DNA of 64,000 bases from Croceibacterium_B sp963811255 (GTDB lineage: Bacteria > Pseudomonadota > Alphaproteobacteria > Sphingomonadales > Sphingomonadaceae): NCBI GenBank assembly GCA_963811255.1, contig CAWEQI010000003.1, forward strand, positions 1,240,001 through 1,304,000. Direction: 5' to 3'. Both the position numbers and the translations under genes were made by a program. The notes under the pieces were generated by a model. The model had not been told where the DNA came from. It did not search any database and saw only the letters and a program-made list of their open reading frames with translations. Positions 9,504 to 17,617 of this stretch are shown one piece after another; position 1 is the stretch's first letter; each line of letters starts with the position of its first letter.

Positions 9504-9527
9504 CGCACTCCAGGTAGTCGAGTTGAA

Positions 9528-9570
9528 AAAACGAAGCGCCCCGCCCATAGTGCCGGGGCGTTTTCGTTTT
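9528..9570 (+). terminator. Rho-independent terminator after mucR
   Basis: CGCCCCG at 9537-9543 pairs with CGGGGCG at 9554-9560 around a 10-base loop. The stem is extended outward by AAAACGAA pairing with TTCGTTTT, and the downstream arm is T-rich. It lies between the mucR stop and fur and explains why an in-frame TTG at 9523 is not a believable fur start. Confidence 0.85.
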
Positions 9571-9585
9571 CAGCAGGGACCGCCG

Positions 9586-10008
9586 TTGCACCAGACGATC
9601 GACCTCGAAGCGCTCTGTGCCGAGCGCGGCCTCAGGATCACCGAACAACGGCGCGTGATAGCCCGCGTGCTGTCCGAGAGCGAGGACCATCCCGACGTCG
9701 AGCAGCTGCACCGGCGGGCGGCGGCAATCGACCCCAAAATTTCGATCGCCACCGTCTACCGCACCGTTCGCCTGTTCGAGGACGCCGGGATTCTCGACCG
9801 GCACGATTTTGGCGACGGTCGCTCGCGCTACGAAGCCACGCCCGAAGCCCACCACGATCACCTGATCGACGTCGAGACCGGCCGGGTGGTCGAATTCGTC
9901 GATCCCGAACTCGAAGCGCTGCAGCGGCAGATCGCCGAAAAGCTCGGCTTCCGGTTGGTCGACCACCGAATGGAGCTCTACGGCGTCCGCCTCGATCGCG
10001 AGGAGTAA
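9586..10008 (+). CDS. fur: Fur family metal-responsive repressor
   Basis: A 140-residue winged-helix regulator. The recognition region is ISIATVYRTVRLFEDAGI and the metal-binding stretch is HHDHLIDVETGRVVEF. The C-terminal CxxC pairs of E. coli Fur are absent, as is common in alphaproteobacterial Fur/Mur (iron or manganese sensing), so the metal cannot be fixed from sequence. I place the start at TTG 9586 behind an AGGGA site, since the longer frame would begin inside the mucR terminator. Fur between mucR and plsC/miaB is a standard alphaproteobacterial order. Confidence 0.93.
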   Translation: MHQTIDLEALCAERGLRITEQRRVIARVLSESEDHPDVEQLHRRAAAIDPKISIATVYRTVRLFEDAGILDRHDFGDGRSRYEATPEAHHDHLIDVETGRVVEFVDPELEALQRQIAEKLGFRLVDHRMELYGVRLDREE

Positions 10009-10061
10009 CTTGAATCGACAGGCGCGCCATGCTTCCCTGCTCCGTGAGGGGAGAGAGCCAC

Positions 10062-10814
10062 ATGGAGATGGAGCTAAGCCGTCCGCAAAGTGGCGCCCTC
10101 GGCTGGCGCTGGCTGCTGGTGGCGGCGCGCGTGGCGGCGATGCTGGTTTGGACTGCGGTAGTGGTACCGATTCACGTCCTCGTCCGGCTTGCGGGCAAGC
10201 CGTGGCACGTCCCGCCGACCTACCTGTGCGGGATCGGCTGGCTCGCCGGCCTCAGGTTCACCGTCGAAGGCAAGCCGCGCCGGCACGCGCTGCTGCTCGC
10301 CAACCACGTGAGCTGGCTCGATATCATGGCCCTTGCCTCCGCCTCGCGCACCGCCTTCGTCGCGCATAACGGTCTGGCCGGCCATCCCTGGCTCAAGTGG
10401 ATGTGCGAACAGAACGGCACCTTGTTCATCAGCCGCGGCCGCCGGCACACGGTCCCCACCCAGGTGGCGCAGGTGCGCGAAGCGCTCGGCGAACGCCGGC
10501 TGACGATCTTCCCCGAAGCGACCACCGGCGACGGGCGCGACCTGCTGCCGTTCAAGAGTTCGCTGCTGTCGGCGGTCGGTCTGCTTCCCGCCGGGGTTCC
10601 GGTGCAACCGGTGGCGCTCGCCTACGAAGAGGCCGAGACGGTCGCCTGGGTCGGCGAGGAGCCGGAATTGACCAACGCGCTCAGGATTTTGGCCCGAACC
10701 CACCCGATACACTTAAAGCTGCGCTTCCTCCCGCCACTCGCGGGCCCGGCGCTCGCCGACCGCAAGGCGATGGCCGCTGCGGCGAGGGCGGCGATCGGCG
10801 CAGCGCTCTCGTAG
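10062..10814 (+). CDS. plsC: 1-acyl-sn-glycerol-3-phosphate acyltransferase
   Basis: Adds the second acyl chain to make phosphatidic acid at the inner membrane. The 250-residue protein has an N-terminal hydrophobic segment (about 15-35), the catalytic HX4D motif NHVSWLD, and the acceptor-binding block FPEATTGDG. I chose ATG 10062 because it follows a GGGGAGAG site. An upstream in-frame ATG at 10029 has no comparable site. It follows fur by about 50 bases and may be co-transcribed with it. Confidence 0.92.
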   Translation: MEMELSRPQSGALGWRWLLVAARVAAMLVWTAVVVPIHVLVRLAGKPWHVPPTYLCGIGWLAGLRFTVEGKPRRHALLLANHVSWLDIMALASASRTAFVAHNGLAGHPWLKWMCEQNGTLFISRGRRHTVPTQVAQVREALGERRLTIFPEATTGDGRDLLPFKSSLLSAVGLLPAGVPVQPVALAYEEAETVAWVGEEPELTNALRILARTHPIHLKLRFLPPLAGPALADRKAMAAAARAAIGAALS

Positions 10815-10816
10815 TT

Positions 10817-10957
10817 CACGCGAAGGCGCGGAAAACTCGCGCCTGCGGCGAAGCTCGCTGTGTGACCCTCACCGTCGTCTCAAGCACGACATCGGCTATG
10901 CGGTCCGCCATCGTCGACGGCGATGCTGTCTCCGCGCCTTCGCCTCTTCGCGTGAAC
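10817..10957. repeat. Intergenic inverted repeat pair between plsC and miaB
   Basis: The plsC-miaB gap (10815-11155, 341 bases) has no gene I can support. It holds TTCACGCGAAGGCGCGGA at 10817-10834, and an inverted, slightly longer version at about 10933-10957 that reads TCCGCGCCTTCGCCTCTTCG and then CGTGAA. The inner parts of the pair differ by an extra GAAGAGGC-like unit. Similar TTCACGC-GAAG-GGCG phrases recur between genes in many proteobacteria. Nothing else in the gap is recognisable apart from an AGGAG at about 11118-11122. Confidence 0.6.
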
Positions 10958-11155
10958 ATAACGCTTTCCTACACAGGTCCGGTCATGCGAGAACGAACCA
11001 TGATCAAGGACCAACAGGCAAATCCCGAAGGTTACGCCCTTTCCCCGTCGAAACGGCGGATTTCCGTGCGTTTCCGCCGGATTCCAAATTCCACTTTATC
11101 CCCGGTTTGGTGTACCAGAGGAGCCGCGTTTGAAAGCCGTGAGCGAATCGCCTAG

Positions 11156-12502
11156 ATGCCCCGCCCGATGCAAACGCGCGAGCCTCCCCGGACCTTCAGG
11201 GTCAAGAGCTTCGGCTGCCAGATGAATGTCTACGACGGCGAGCGGATGGCCGAGCTGCTCGCGGAGCAGGGTATTGCGCCCGCACGGCAGGGTGAGGAAG
11301 CGGACCTCGTCGTTCTCAACACCTGCCACATCCGCGAGAAGGCCGCCGAGAAGGTCTATTCCGACATCGGTCGGCTGCGGAAGGGCGACGGCAGCACGCC
11401 CTTGATCGCGGTCGCCGGCTGCGTCGCCCAGGCCGAAGGCGAGGAGATCATGGCCCGCGCCCCGGCCGTCGGCGTGGTCGTCGGTCCGCAAGCCTATCAC
11501 CGCTTGCCGGATATGATCGAGCGGGCGGTGCGCGGCGAACGGACAAGCGATACCGACATGCCGGCCGACGCCAAGTTCGCCGCCCTCCCCGCCCGCCGCC
11601 GGGCGAGCCCGAGCGCTTTTCTGACCGTGCAGGAGGGCTGCGACAAGTTCTGCACCTATTGCGTCGTGCCCTACACCCGCGGCGCGGAAATCTCGCGTCC
11701 GTTCGGTGATTTGCTGGCCGAAGCGGAAAGATTGATCGAAGCTGGCGCACGCGAGATCACCCTGCTCGGACAGAACGTCAACGCGTGGTCGGGCGAGGAT
11801 GGGAAAGGTCACACGATCGGCCTCGACGGCCTAATAAGAGAACTGGCCAAGCTTCCGAATTTGCAGCGAATTCGCTACACCACCAGCCATCCCAACGATG
11901 TTACGAATGGGCTGATTTCGTGTCATGGCGAAGTCGACAAGCTGATGCCCTACCTGCACTTGCCGGTGCAGAGCGGCTCCGACCGGGTGCTCAAGGCGAT
12001 GAACCGCAGCCACTCGGCGGAGAGTTACCTTCGCCTGATTGATCGCTTTCGCGCCGCCCGCCCCGATCTCGCCGTCAGCGGCGACTTCATCGTCGGTTTC
12101 CCCGGCGAGACCGAAGCCGATTTCGAAGCCACCCTGCGCCTGGTCGACGCCGTGGGCTACGCCCAGGCGTTCAGCTTCAAGTACTCGCCTCGCCCCGGCA
12201 CGCCCGCGGCGACGATGGAGGGCCAGGTCCCGCGCGCAGTGATGGACGAGCGCCTCCAGCGCCTTCAGGCCGCGCTCAACCGCGACCAACTGGCGTTCAA
12301 CCGGGCCAGCGTCGGCCAGCGCTGTGCGGTGCTGGTCGATCGCAGAGGCAAGAAGCCGGGCCAGTGGCTCGGCAAGTCGCCCTGGCTGCAATCGGTGTTC
12401 TTCGAGGGTGAGGCGGCGATCGGCGACCTGGTCGAGGTCGAACTCGCCGCAGCCGGCCCCAACTCGCTGTCGGGCTGTCTGCTGCAGCCTCTCGCCGCCT
12501 GA
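11156..12502 (+). CDS. miaB: tRNA-2-methylthio-N6-dimethylallyladenosine synthase
   Basis: A radical-SAM methylthiotransferase that adds ms2 to i6A37 of tRNAs reading UNN codons. It is 448 residues long. The N-terminal UPF0004 domain carries cluster cysteines (SFGCQMN, NTCHIREKA, VAGCVAQ). The radical SAM triad is in EGCDKFCTYCVVPYTRGAE, and a TRAM domain ends the protein. An alternative start is ATG 11168. Its stop codon lies in a hairpin shared with the convergent gene at 12512. Confidence 0.96.
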   Translation: MPRPMQTREPPRTFRVKSFGCQMNVYDGERMAELLAEQGIAPARQGEEADLVVLNTCHIREKAAEKVYSDIGRLRKGDGSTPLIAVAGCVAQAEGEEIMARAPAVGVVVGPQAYHRLPDMIERAVRGERTSDTDMPADAKFAALPARRRASPSAFLTVQEGCDKFCTYCVVPYTRGAEISRPFGDLLAEAERLIEAGAREITLLGQNVNAWSGEDGKGHTIGLDGLIRELAKLPNLQRIRYTTSHPNDVTNGLISCHGEVDKLMPYLHLPVQSGSDRVLKAMNRSHSAESYLRLIDRFRAARPDLAVSGDFIVGFPGETEADFEATLRLVDAVGYAQAFSFKYSPRPGTPAATMEGQVPRAVMDERLQRLQAALNRDQLAFNRASVGQRCAVLVDRRGKKPGQWLGKSPWLQSVFFEGEAAIGDLVEVELAAAGPNSLSGCLLQPLAA

Positions 12503-12515
12503 GCTCCGCGCTCAG
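12499..12515. terminator. Possible bidirectional stem at the miaB 3' end
   Basis: CTGAGC and GCTCAG form a six-pair stem with a five-base loop. It spans the miaB stop codon and the stop codon of the convergent small gene. There is no T-run, so termination is only suggested by the position. Confidence 0.35.
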
Positions 12516-12769
12516 CCCGCCGAAGGCTTTGCCACCCAATTGTAGACCCAGGCGATGACCACGCCGGCGATGAACCCGTCGACGAAAGCCCACGCCGCCC
12601 CGATCAGGGCCCCGATTACCGACGCCTGATACCCGATGTACAGCGAGGCGAGCGCGGCGAGCAGAGCATTGCCCCAGCCGAACATGGCCGTGATGCCGAC
12701 GCACCCGACATAGATCGCCCACAACACTCCGATAGCCACGCCGAGCGCGACTGGTTGGCACTTTTCCAT
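12512..12769 (-). CDS. Small membrane protein (holin-annotated conserved family)
   Basis: An 85-residue protein with about three hydrophobic helices and a glycine-rich core ending GAAWAFVDGFIAGVVIAWVYNW. Small bacterial and archaeal proteins ending in a similar 'GF.DGFI.G...AW.YN' block are often labelled bacteriophage holin, but there is no phage gene here and no evidence of lysis function. The start has a very strong GAGGAGGG site. It lies alone on the minus strand between miaB and phoH, which normally run together in related genomes. Confidence 0.75.
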   Translation of the reverse strand: MEKCQPVALGVAIGVLWAIYVGCVGITAMFGWGNALLAALASLYIGYQASVIGALIGAAWAFVDGFIAGVVIAWVYNWVAKPSAG

Positions 12770-12946
12770 CGTTCCCTCCTCTGCTGACGTAACAGCTTCA
12801 CTGCACCGGCAGTACAGGGGTTATAACCCCTCGACTCTGCTGGCGCCAAAATCTCGCGCGCGGGCTTTTCCACCATCGTTCGCGCCGCGCCAGCTTGCCT
12901 CTGTTTCGCCCGCCCCTATCTTCATGGTTGAAGTCGAAAGGAGCGC

Positions 12947-13981
12947 ATGGCCCGTAAACCCGATCGTGCCGACAACCGCGCGGCACTGAGCCACCCGGAG
13001 GACCGCCGCGACGCCGCACGCCGCGCCCGGGCGGAAATCGCCTTCGAGGAACAGGCCGTGCTCGGCGCGCTGTTCGGCGAATTCGATGCCAACCTCGTTC
13101 AGCTCGAAAACCGCCTCGGCGTGTACATCGGCGCGCGCGGCAACAAGATCGTCGTCGAAGGCTCGGAGGATGACGTCGCCCGCGCCCGCGACGTGCTCAA
13201 GGCGATGCACGAACGGCTGCTGACCGGGCACGAACTCGATTCGGGCACCATCGAATCGCTCATCGCCATGTCCGGCGAACCGACGCTCGAAGGGATCATC
13301 AGCGGCGAGGCGAAGCAGCCGCCGATTATGATCCGCACCCGCCGCAAGACCATCGTGCCGAGGAGCGCGATGCAGGCCGAATACATGCGCCACCTGGCCA
13401 GCCGCGAGATCATCTTCGCGCTCGGCCCGGCGGGCACCGGAAAGACCTATCTCGCGGTTGCCCAGGCGGTCAGCCAACTGATCACCGGCAGCGTCCAGCG
13501 GCTGATCCTCAGCCGCCCGGCGGTCGAGGCCGGCGAACGGCTCGGATTCCTGCCCGGCGACATGAAGGACAAGGTCGATCCCTATCTGCGTCCGCTGTAC
13601 GACGCGCTGTACGACTGCATGCCGCCCGAGCAGGTCGACCGCCGCATCGCCAGCGGCGAGATCGAGATCGCCCCGATCGCCTTCATGCGCGGCCGCACGC
13701 TCAGCGACGCGTTCGTAATCCTCGACGAGGCGCAGAACACCACCCCGGAACAGATGAAGATGTTTCTCACCCGCTTCGGCCAGGGCAGCCGGATGGTGGT
13801 GTGCGGCGATCCCAAGCAGGTCGATATCCCGGGCGGCCACGACAAGAGCGGCCTCGCCGACGCCGTCGGCCGCCTGACCGGCCTCGAAGGCATCGCCGTG
13901 GTCCGCTTCTCCGCCGCCGACGTGGTCCGCCACCCGATCGTCGGCCGCATCGTCGAGGCGTACGAGGGCAAGGACGCCTGA
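12947..13981 (+). CDS. phoH: PhoH family ATPase
   Basis: A cytoplasmic P-loop NTPase linked to RNA and ribosome metabolism. The Walker A is GPAGTGKTYLAV at about residue 164 and the Walker B is FVILDEAQNT, both in the standard PhoH places. The N-terminal portion (about 40-105) is KH-like, with VYIGARGNKIVVEGSEDD. It is 344 residues, full length. ybeY begins 6 bases downstream, the usual phoH-ybeY-corC arrangement. Confidence 0.95.
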   Translation: MARKPDRADNRAALSHPEDRRDAARRARAEIAFEEQAVLGALFGEFDANLVQLENRLGVYIGARGNKIVVEGSEDDVARARDVLKAMHERLLTGHELDSGTIESLIAMSGEPTLEGIISGEAKQPPIMIRTRRKTIVPRSAMQAEYMRHLASREIIFALGPAGTGKTYLAVAQAVSQLITGSVQRLILSRPAVEAGERLGFLPGDMKDKVDPYLRPLYDALYDCMPPEQVDRRIASGEIEIAPIAFMRGRTLSDAFVILDEAQNTTPEQMKMFLTRFGQGSRMVVCGDPKQVDIPGGHDKSGLADAVGRLTGLEGIAVVRFSAADVVRHPIVGRIVEAYEGKDA

Positions 13982-13987
13982 GCTGCC

Positions 13988-14464
13988 GTGGAACTGGACG
14001 TCGCCATCGAAAGCCCGTGGCCTGAGGGCGCATGGGAAGGGCTGGCCTATCGCTCGGCCGAAGCGCTGGCGGACGTCGCGCCGGAACTCGCCAACCCGCG
14101 GCTTACCGCTAGCGTTCTGTTCACCTCCGACGAAGAAGTTCATGCACTCAACCGCCAATGGCGCCAGCGGGACAAGCCGACCAACGTGCTGTCGTTCCCG
14201 ATGCTCAAACGCGTCGACCTATTGGCGCTTGCTCCCGAGGGACCACCATCGTTCCTCGGCGACATCGCCCTCGCCCACGAGACCTGCGCGCGCGAAGCGG
14301 CCGACAAGGGTATCACCGTCGAGCACCACGCCGCGCACCTGATCGTCCACGGCCTGCTCCATCTCGCCGGTTACGACCACGAACGAAGCACCGAAGAAGC
14401 CGAATGCGATGGAGGCGCTGGAAGTGAAGGCGCTTGCGCTGCTCGGGGTGGCGGACCCATATGA
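13988..14464 (+). CDS. ybeY: Endoribonuclease YbeY with frameshifted C-terminus
   Basis: A zinc-dependent endoribonuclease for 16S rRNA 3' maturation and ribosome quality control. The metal motif HLIVHGLLHLAGYDH (three His) is intact. After HERSTEEAE the frame reads CDGGAGSEGACAARGGGPI, which does not fit the family. Reading from 14406 instead gives A-M-E-A-L-E-V-K-A-L-A-L-L-G-V-A-D-P-Y, the expected tail, stopping at 14477. A single extra T near 14405 therefore explains the change. The catalytic core is complete, so activity may survive. A sequencing or assembly error is equally possible. Start is GTG 13988. Confidence 0.88.
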   Translation: MELDVAIESPWPEGAWEGLAYRSAEALADVAPELANPRLTASVLFTSDEEVHALNRQWRQRDKPTNVLSFPMLKRVDLLALAPEGPPSFLGDIALAHETCAREAADKGITVEHHAAHLIVHGLLHLAGYDHERSTEEAECDGGAGSEGACAARGGGPI

Positions 14465-14499
14465 GGGCCGCGACTAAGACAGGGGAAGCGAACAGGGCG

Positions 14500-15435
14500 A
14501 TGCCCGACCATTCCAGATCCGGCGACTCCCAGCACGGAGAGGCGGACAGTAGCGGCGGTCTGCTGAAGGCGATCCGCAAGCTGTTCGATAACGGCGACGT
14601 CGACACTTCGCTGCGGGCGCAGCTCGAGGAAGCGATCGACGAGCACGAGGACGAACAGGCCGCCGGCGCCGAGGTGCCAAGCCAGGGCGACCTGTCGCCG
14701 CTCGAAGTCACCATGTTGCGCAACCTGCTCCACTTCAGCGAGCACGACGCCGACGACGTGGCGATCCCGCGCGGCGAGATCGTCGCCGTCTCGGCCGACG
14801 CCAGTTGGGACGAACTGGTCGCGCAGTTCGCCGAGCACGGCCATTCGCGCATGCCGGTCTATCGCGGCACGCTCGACGAAGTGATCGGCATGATGCACAT
14901 TCGCGACGTCTTCACGATCATCGCCACCGACCAGCCGCCGCCCGACGACTGGACCACGCTGATGCGCCAGCCGCTCTACGTGCCGCAAGCGCGCGGCGCG
15001 CTCGACGTGCTCGCCGACATGCGCGCGCACCGCACGCACCTGGCGATCGTGGTCGACGAATTCTCCGGCACCGACGGGGTCATCACCATCGAGGATCTGG
15101 TCGAGGAGATCGTCGGCGACATCGAGGACGAGCACGACGAGACCCCCGCCGTGCTGGTGGCGCCGATCGGCGAAGGCATGTGGGACGCCGACGCCCGCGC
15201 CGAGCTGGACGATGTCGCCGAGATCGTCGGCGATCCGCGCCTCGCGGAAGTCGAGGAAGCGGTCGATACGCTCGGCGGCCTTGCCTTCGTGCTGGCCGGC
15301 GAAGTGCCGCAAGCGGGGACGGTCCTGGCACACCCGAGCGGCTGGCGAATTGAGGTGACCGCGGGCGACGACACCCACGTCACCCGCCTGCGCCTGCACC
15401 AGCCGGAGCCGCACGCGCATTCCGACGGCGAATAA
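14500..15435 (+). CDS. corC: CorC/HlyC-type CBS domain protein
   Basis: A 311-residue cytoplasmic protein with two CBS domains (about 70-190; includes GHSRMPVYRGTLDEVIGMMHIRD) and a C-terminal CorC_HlyC domain (about 215-300). Family members aid Mg2+/Co2+ efflux or act with membrane lipid synthesis. I chose ATG 14500, 23 bases after the restored ybeY stop and behind AGGGCG. An in-frame ATG at 14461 lies inside ybeY. In many relatives lnt follows corC, but here the next gene is a LysR regulator. Confidence 0.92.
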   Translation: MPDHSRSGDSQHGEADSSGGLLKAIRKLFDNGDVDTSLRAQLEEAIDEHEDEQAAGAEVPSQGDLSPLEVTMLRNLLHFSEHDADDVAIPRGEIVAVSADASWDELVAQFAEHGHSRMPVYRGTLDEVIGMMHIRDVFTIIATDQPPPDDWTTLMRQPLYVPQARGALDVLADMRAHRTHLAIVVDEFSGTDGVITIEDLVEEIVGDIEDEHDETPAVLVAPIGEGMWDADARAELDDVAEIVGDPRLAEVEEAVDTLGGLAFVLAGEVPQAGTVLAHPSGWRIEVTAGDDTHVTRLRLHQPEPHAHSDGE

Positions 15436-15485
15436 TCCCGCGTCCCCACTCGACATCAGTTGCAAAATACTGAACAGGGCCGCCG

Positions 15486-16370
15486 ATGCCGGTCCGCCGA
15501 CTCCCGCCCTTGCGCGCGCTCGAAGCGTTCATGCGCACTGTTCGCCTCGGCTCGGCCCGGGCGGCGGCGGCCGAGCTCGGCCTGAGCCCCTCGGCGCTAT
15601 CGCGACGGCTCGGCAACCTCGAAGATTTCACCGGCAAGAAGCTGTTCTCGCGCACCGGCCAGACGATGAAGCTGACCGACGAAGGACGCGCGTTCTACGA
15701 TGCGGTGCACCCGCACATGGACGCGCTGGCGGCGGCGGTCGAGAATCAGTCGGAGAACCTCCAACTGCTGCGCCTACGCCTGGGTGTGCTGCCGCTGTTC
15801 GGCACGCAGCGGCTGTTCCCGCGCCTGCCCGAACTGCGCCGGCTGCATCCGCGGCTCCACATCGACATCGATACCGGCCCGCACCTGATCGACCGCGTCG
15901 GCGACACGCTCGACGCGGCGATCCTGCTGACCACCCGGCCCGAGCCCGGCTTCCACGCGGTGCAGCTCGATCACAACACGGTCCACGCCATCTGCAACCG
16001 CGAGCTGGCCGACCAACTCGGCCCCAGTCCGGGAATCGAGGCGCTCGAGAAACAGACCTTCCTGATCCACAGCGACCTTCCGCAGAGCTTCGACGCGTGG
16101 AAGGCGGCGATCGGCATGCCGCGGCTGCAGCCGGTGGCGGTCGATCACTTCGATTCCGGCCAGTTGATCCTCGAAGCCGCGGCCCAGGGCCTCGGCATCG
16201 CGATGATGCACGACGATCACCTGAAGCGCGCCAACGACCCGCGCCTGGCGCACCTGTTCGATGTCGAGGTGCAGAGCCCCTACAGCTATTGGTTCGTCTG
16301 CCGACCGATGGACCTCGAGAATCGGCAGGTGCGCATCTTTCACGATTGGCTGGTCGAAGCGGGGCTGTAA
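15486..16370 (+). CDS. LysR family transcriptional regulator (GcvA-like)
   Basis: A 294-residue regulator. The helix-turn-helix is LGSARAAAAELGLSPSALSRRLGNLEDFTGKKLFSR (residues about 20-55), followed by a substrate-binding domain of the GcvA/AmpR subgroup (FDSGQLILEAAAQGLGIAMM). The ligand is unknown. LysR regulators often control an adjacent gene. The nearest candidates are the membrane pair about 120 bases downstream on the same strand, since upstream lies corC. Confidence 0.93.
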   Translation: MPVRRLPPLRALEAFMRTVRLGSARAAAAELGLSPSALSRRLGNLEDFTGKKLFSRTGQTMKLTDEGRAFYDAVHPHMDALAAAVENQSENLQLLRLRLGVLPLFGTQRLFPRLPELRRLHPRLHIDIDTGPHLIDRVGDTLDAAILLTTRPEPGFHAVQLDHNTVHAICNRELADQLGPSPGIEALEKQTFLIHSDLPQSFDAWKAAIGMPRLQPVAVDHFDSGQLILEAAAQGLGIAMMHDDHLKRANDPRLAHLFDVEVQSPYSYWFVCRPMDLENRQVRIFHDWLVEAGL

Positions 16371-16385
16371 CCGGCTGATCGCCAG

Positions 16386-16399
16386 TTGATTTGCGTCAA
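16386..16399 (+). promoter_or_regulatory. FNR/FixK/CRP-type box upstream of the membrane pair
   Basis: TTGATTTGCGTCAA matches the FNR-family palindrome TTGAT-N4-ATCAA at nine of ten defined bases and keeps the symmetrical TTGA/TCAA ends. It lies 91 bases before ATG 16490. If it acts at -41.5, the start site would be near 16434 with a weak -10 around 16422-16427. A G/C-rich hairpin (GCGGCG with CGCCGC) lies between the box and the gene. Confidence 0.5.
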
Positions 16400-16489
16400 T
16401 GTCGGGTCCTTCGGACAAAGTCATCCTCGTGCCCTGAACCGGTCGAGGCGGCGCCCTGAAGCGCCGCTGCCGGTGACAGGGGATGAACG

Positions 16490-17032
16490 ATGTCGATAGG
16501 CGACCTGGTATTTCACGGGGCCGAGCTGCTGCGATCGACGCACTTGGCGGAGTTTTCGCTGGGCCTCGCGGACTCCAAGTTCTCGCTGTGGCTGCAGGAC
16601 CACTTCTACGCCATTCCGGTGTTTCAGACGCTGCACATTCTGGCCATCGCCGGGCTGTTCAGCTCCAGCCTGCTGATGGGGCTGCGGGTACTCGGCGTCA
16701 ACGGCCGGGACCAGAACCTCGAAGCAGTCTACCGCCGCTATCGCCCGTGGATTTGGTCGTCGCTGGTGGTACTGGTGGTGAGCGGCGTCGTCTTGGTCAC
16801 CGCCGAGCCGGTCCGCAACCTGACCAATCCGGTGTTCTGGGCCAAAATGACGCTGCTCGTCGTCGGCGCGCTGGGTACGCTCGCCATGCAGTCCGGCGTC
16901 CGTCACCGGATGGCCTCATGGGAAGTTTCTCCCGCCGGCCACGCCACCCTTCGCAGCGGCGCCGTCGCGCTGATCGTGCTGTGGGCCCTCGTCATCGCGT
17001 GCGGTCGCTGGATCGCCTACGCGCCGATCTAA
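16490..17032 (+). CDS. Four-helix membrane protein, DUF6644-like (first of a pair)
   Basis: A 180-residue inner-membrane protein with about four transmembrane helices (near residues 45-70, 88-108, 118-138 and 150-175). It resembles DUF6644 members. A membrane helix carries FQTLHILAIAG with a single conserved-looking His, and WIWSSLVVLVVSGVVLVTAEP follows. No enzyme motif is visible. The next gene, 12 bases after its stop, encodes a related protein with the matching ETIHVIAIV, so the two may form a heterodimer. The His placement would allow haem ligation, but that is inference. The site AGGGGATG precedes the ATG. Confidence 0.8.
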   Translation: MSIGDLVFHGAELLRSTHLAEFSLGLADSKFSLWLQDHFYAIPVFQTLHILAIAGLFSSSLLMGLRVLGVNGRDQNLEAVYRRYRPWIWSSLVVLVVSGVVLVTAEPVRNLTNPVFWAKMTLLVVGALGTLAMQSGVRHRMASWEVSPAGHATLRSGAVALIVLWALVIACGRWIAYAPI

Positions 17033-17044
17033 GGAGACATCGAC

Positions 17045-17566
17045 ATGTTTACCGGCTTCACCGGACCTGTGTGGCGCGCGCTGGAGAACTCCACCCTCGG
17101 CACCACCATCGCCAGCTCGGAGTGGATGTTCCCGACGATCGAAACGATCCATGTGATCGCCATCGTCACCGTGATCGGCACTATCGCCGCGATGGACCTG
17201 CGCCTGCTTGGCCTCACCTCGCGCGGGAAGTCGGTCAGGGCGATGGAGCACGATACGCTGCCGATCACCTGGGCCGCCTTCGCCGTCGCGCTCGTCAGCG
17301 GCAGTCTGCTGTTCGTCAGCAAGGCGACTAGCTACATGGTCAATCCGTATTTCCTGATCAAAGATGCGTTGCTGGTGGCCGCCTTCTTCAACATGCTGGC
17401 GTTCCACTTTTACGTCAGCAAGGACGTCGACCACTGGGGCCAACCCGGCGGCGCGATCCCGCTAGGCGCCAAGCTGTCGGGCATACTGTCGCTGCTGTTA
17501 TGGATTGCGATCCCGTTCTGCGGCCGGGTCGTCGGCTTCACGCTCGGCGTCTATTACGCCTCCTGA
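17045..17566 (+). CDS. Four-helix membrane protein, DUF6644-like (second of a pair)
   Basis: A 173-residue membrane protein paralogous in layout to the preceding gene. It has MFPTIETIHVIAIVTVIGT, a short cytoplasmic linker with MDLRLLGL, then ITWAAFAVALVSGSLLF and two further helices. The shared 'T.H..AI' helix and 'SG..L' helix support a common family. A GGAGA site sits 7 bases before ATG 17045. Function unknown. Transcription with the upstream partner is very likely, and the pair ends at a strong terminator. Confidence 0.8.
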   Translation: MFTGFTGPVWRALENSTLGTTIASSEWMFPTIETIHVIAIVTVIGTIAAMDLRLLGLTSRGKSVRAMEHDTLPITWAAFAVALVSGSLLFVSKATSYMVNPYFLIKDALLVAAFFNMLAFHFYVSKDVDHWGQPGGAIPLGAKLSGILSLLLWIAIPFCGRVVGFTLGVYYAS

Positions 17567-17590
17567 TCGTCGGCCGCCCGATGAGGGAGG

Positions 17591-17610
17591 AGGGGCGCTT
17601 CGGCGCCCCT
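17591..17610. terminator. Bidirectional terminator between the membrane pair and ppiase
   Basis: A perfect eight-pair stem AGGGGCGC/GCGCCCCT closes on a TTCG tetraloop and is followed by TTCTT on the plus strand. It separates two convergent transcripts with stops at 17566 and 17618. Confidence 0.85.
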
Positions 17611-17617
17611 TCTTGCG

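Noticed and set aside
12512..12769. Holin label suggesting a phage remnant
   Set aside because: No other phage gene is near. The protein is a conserved small membrane protein, so the holin name is only an annotation habit.
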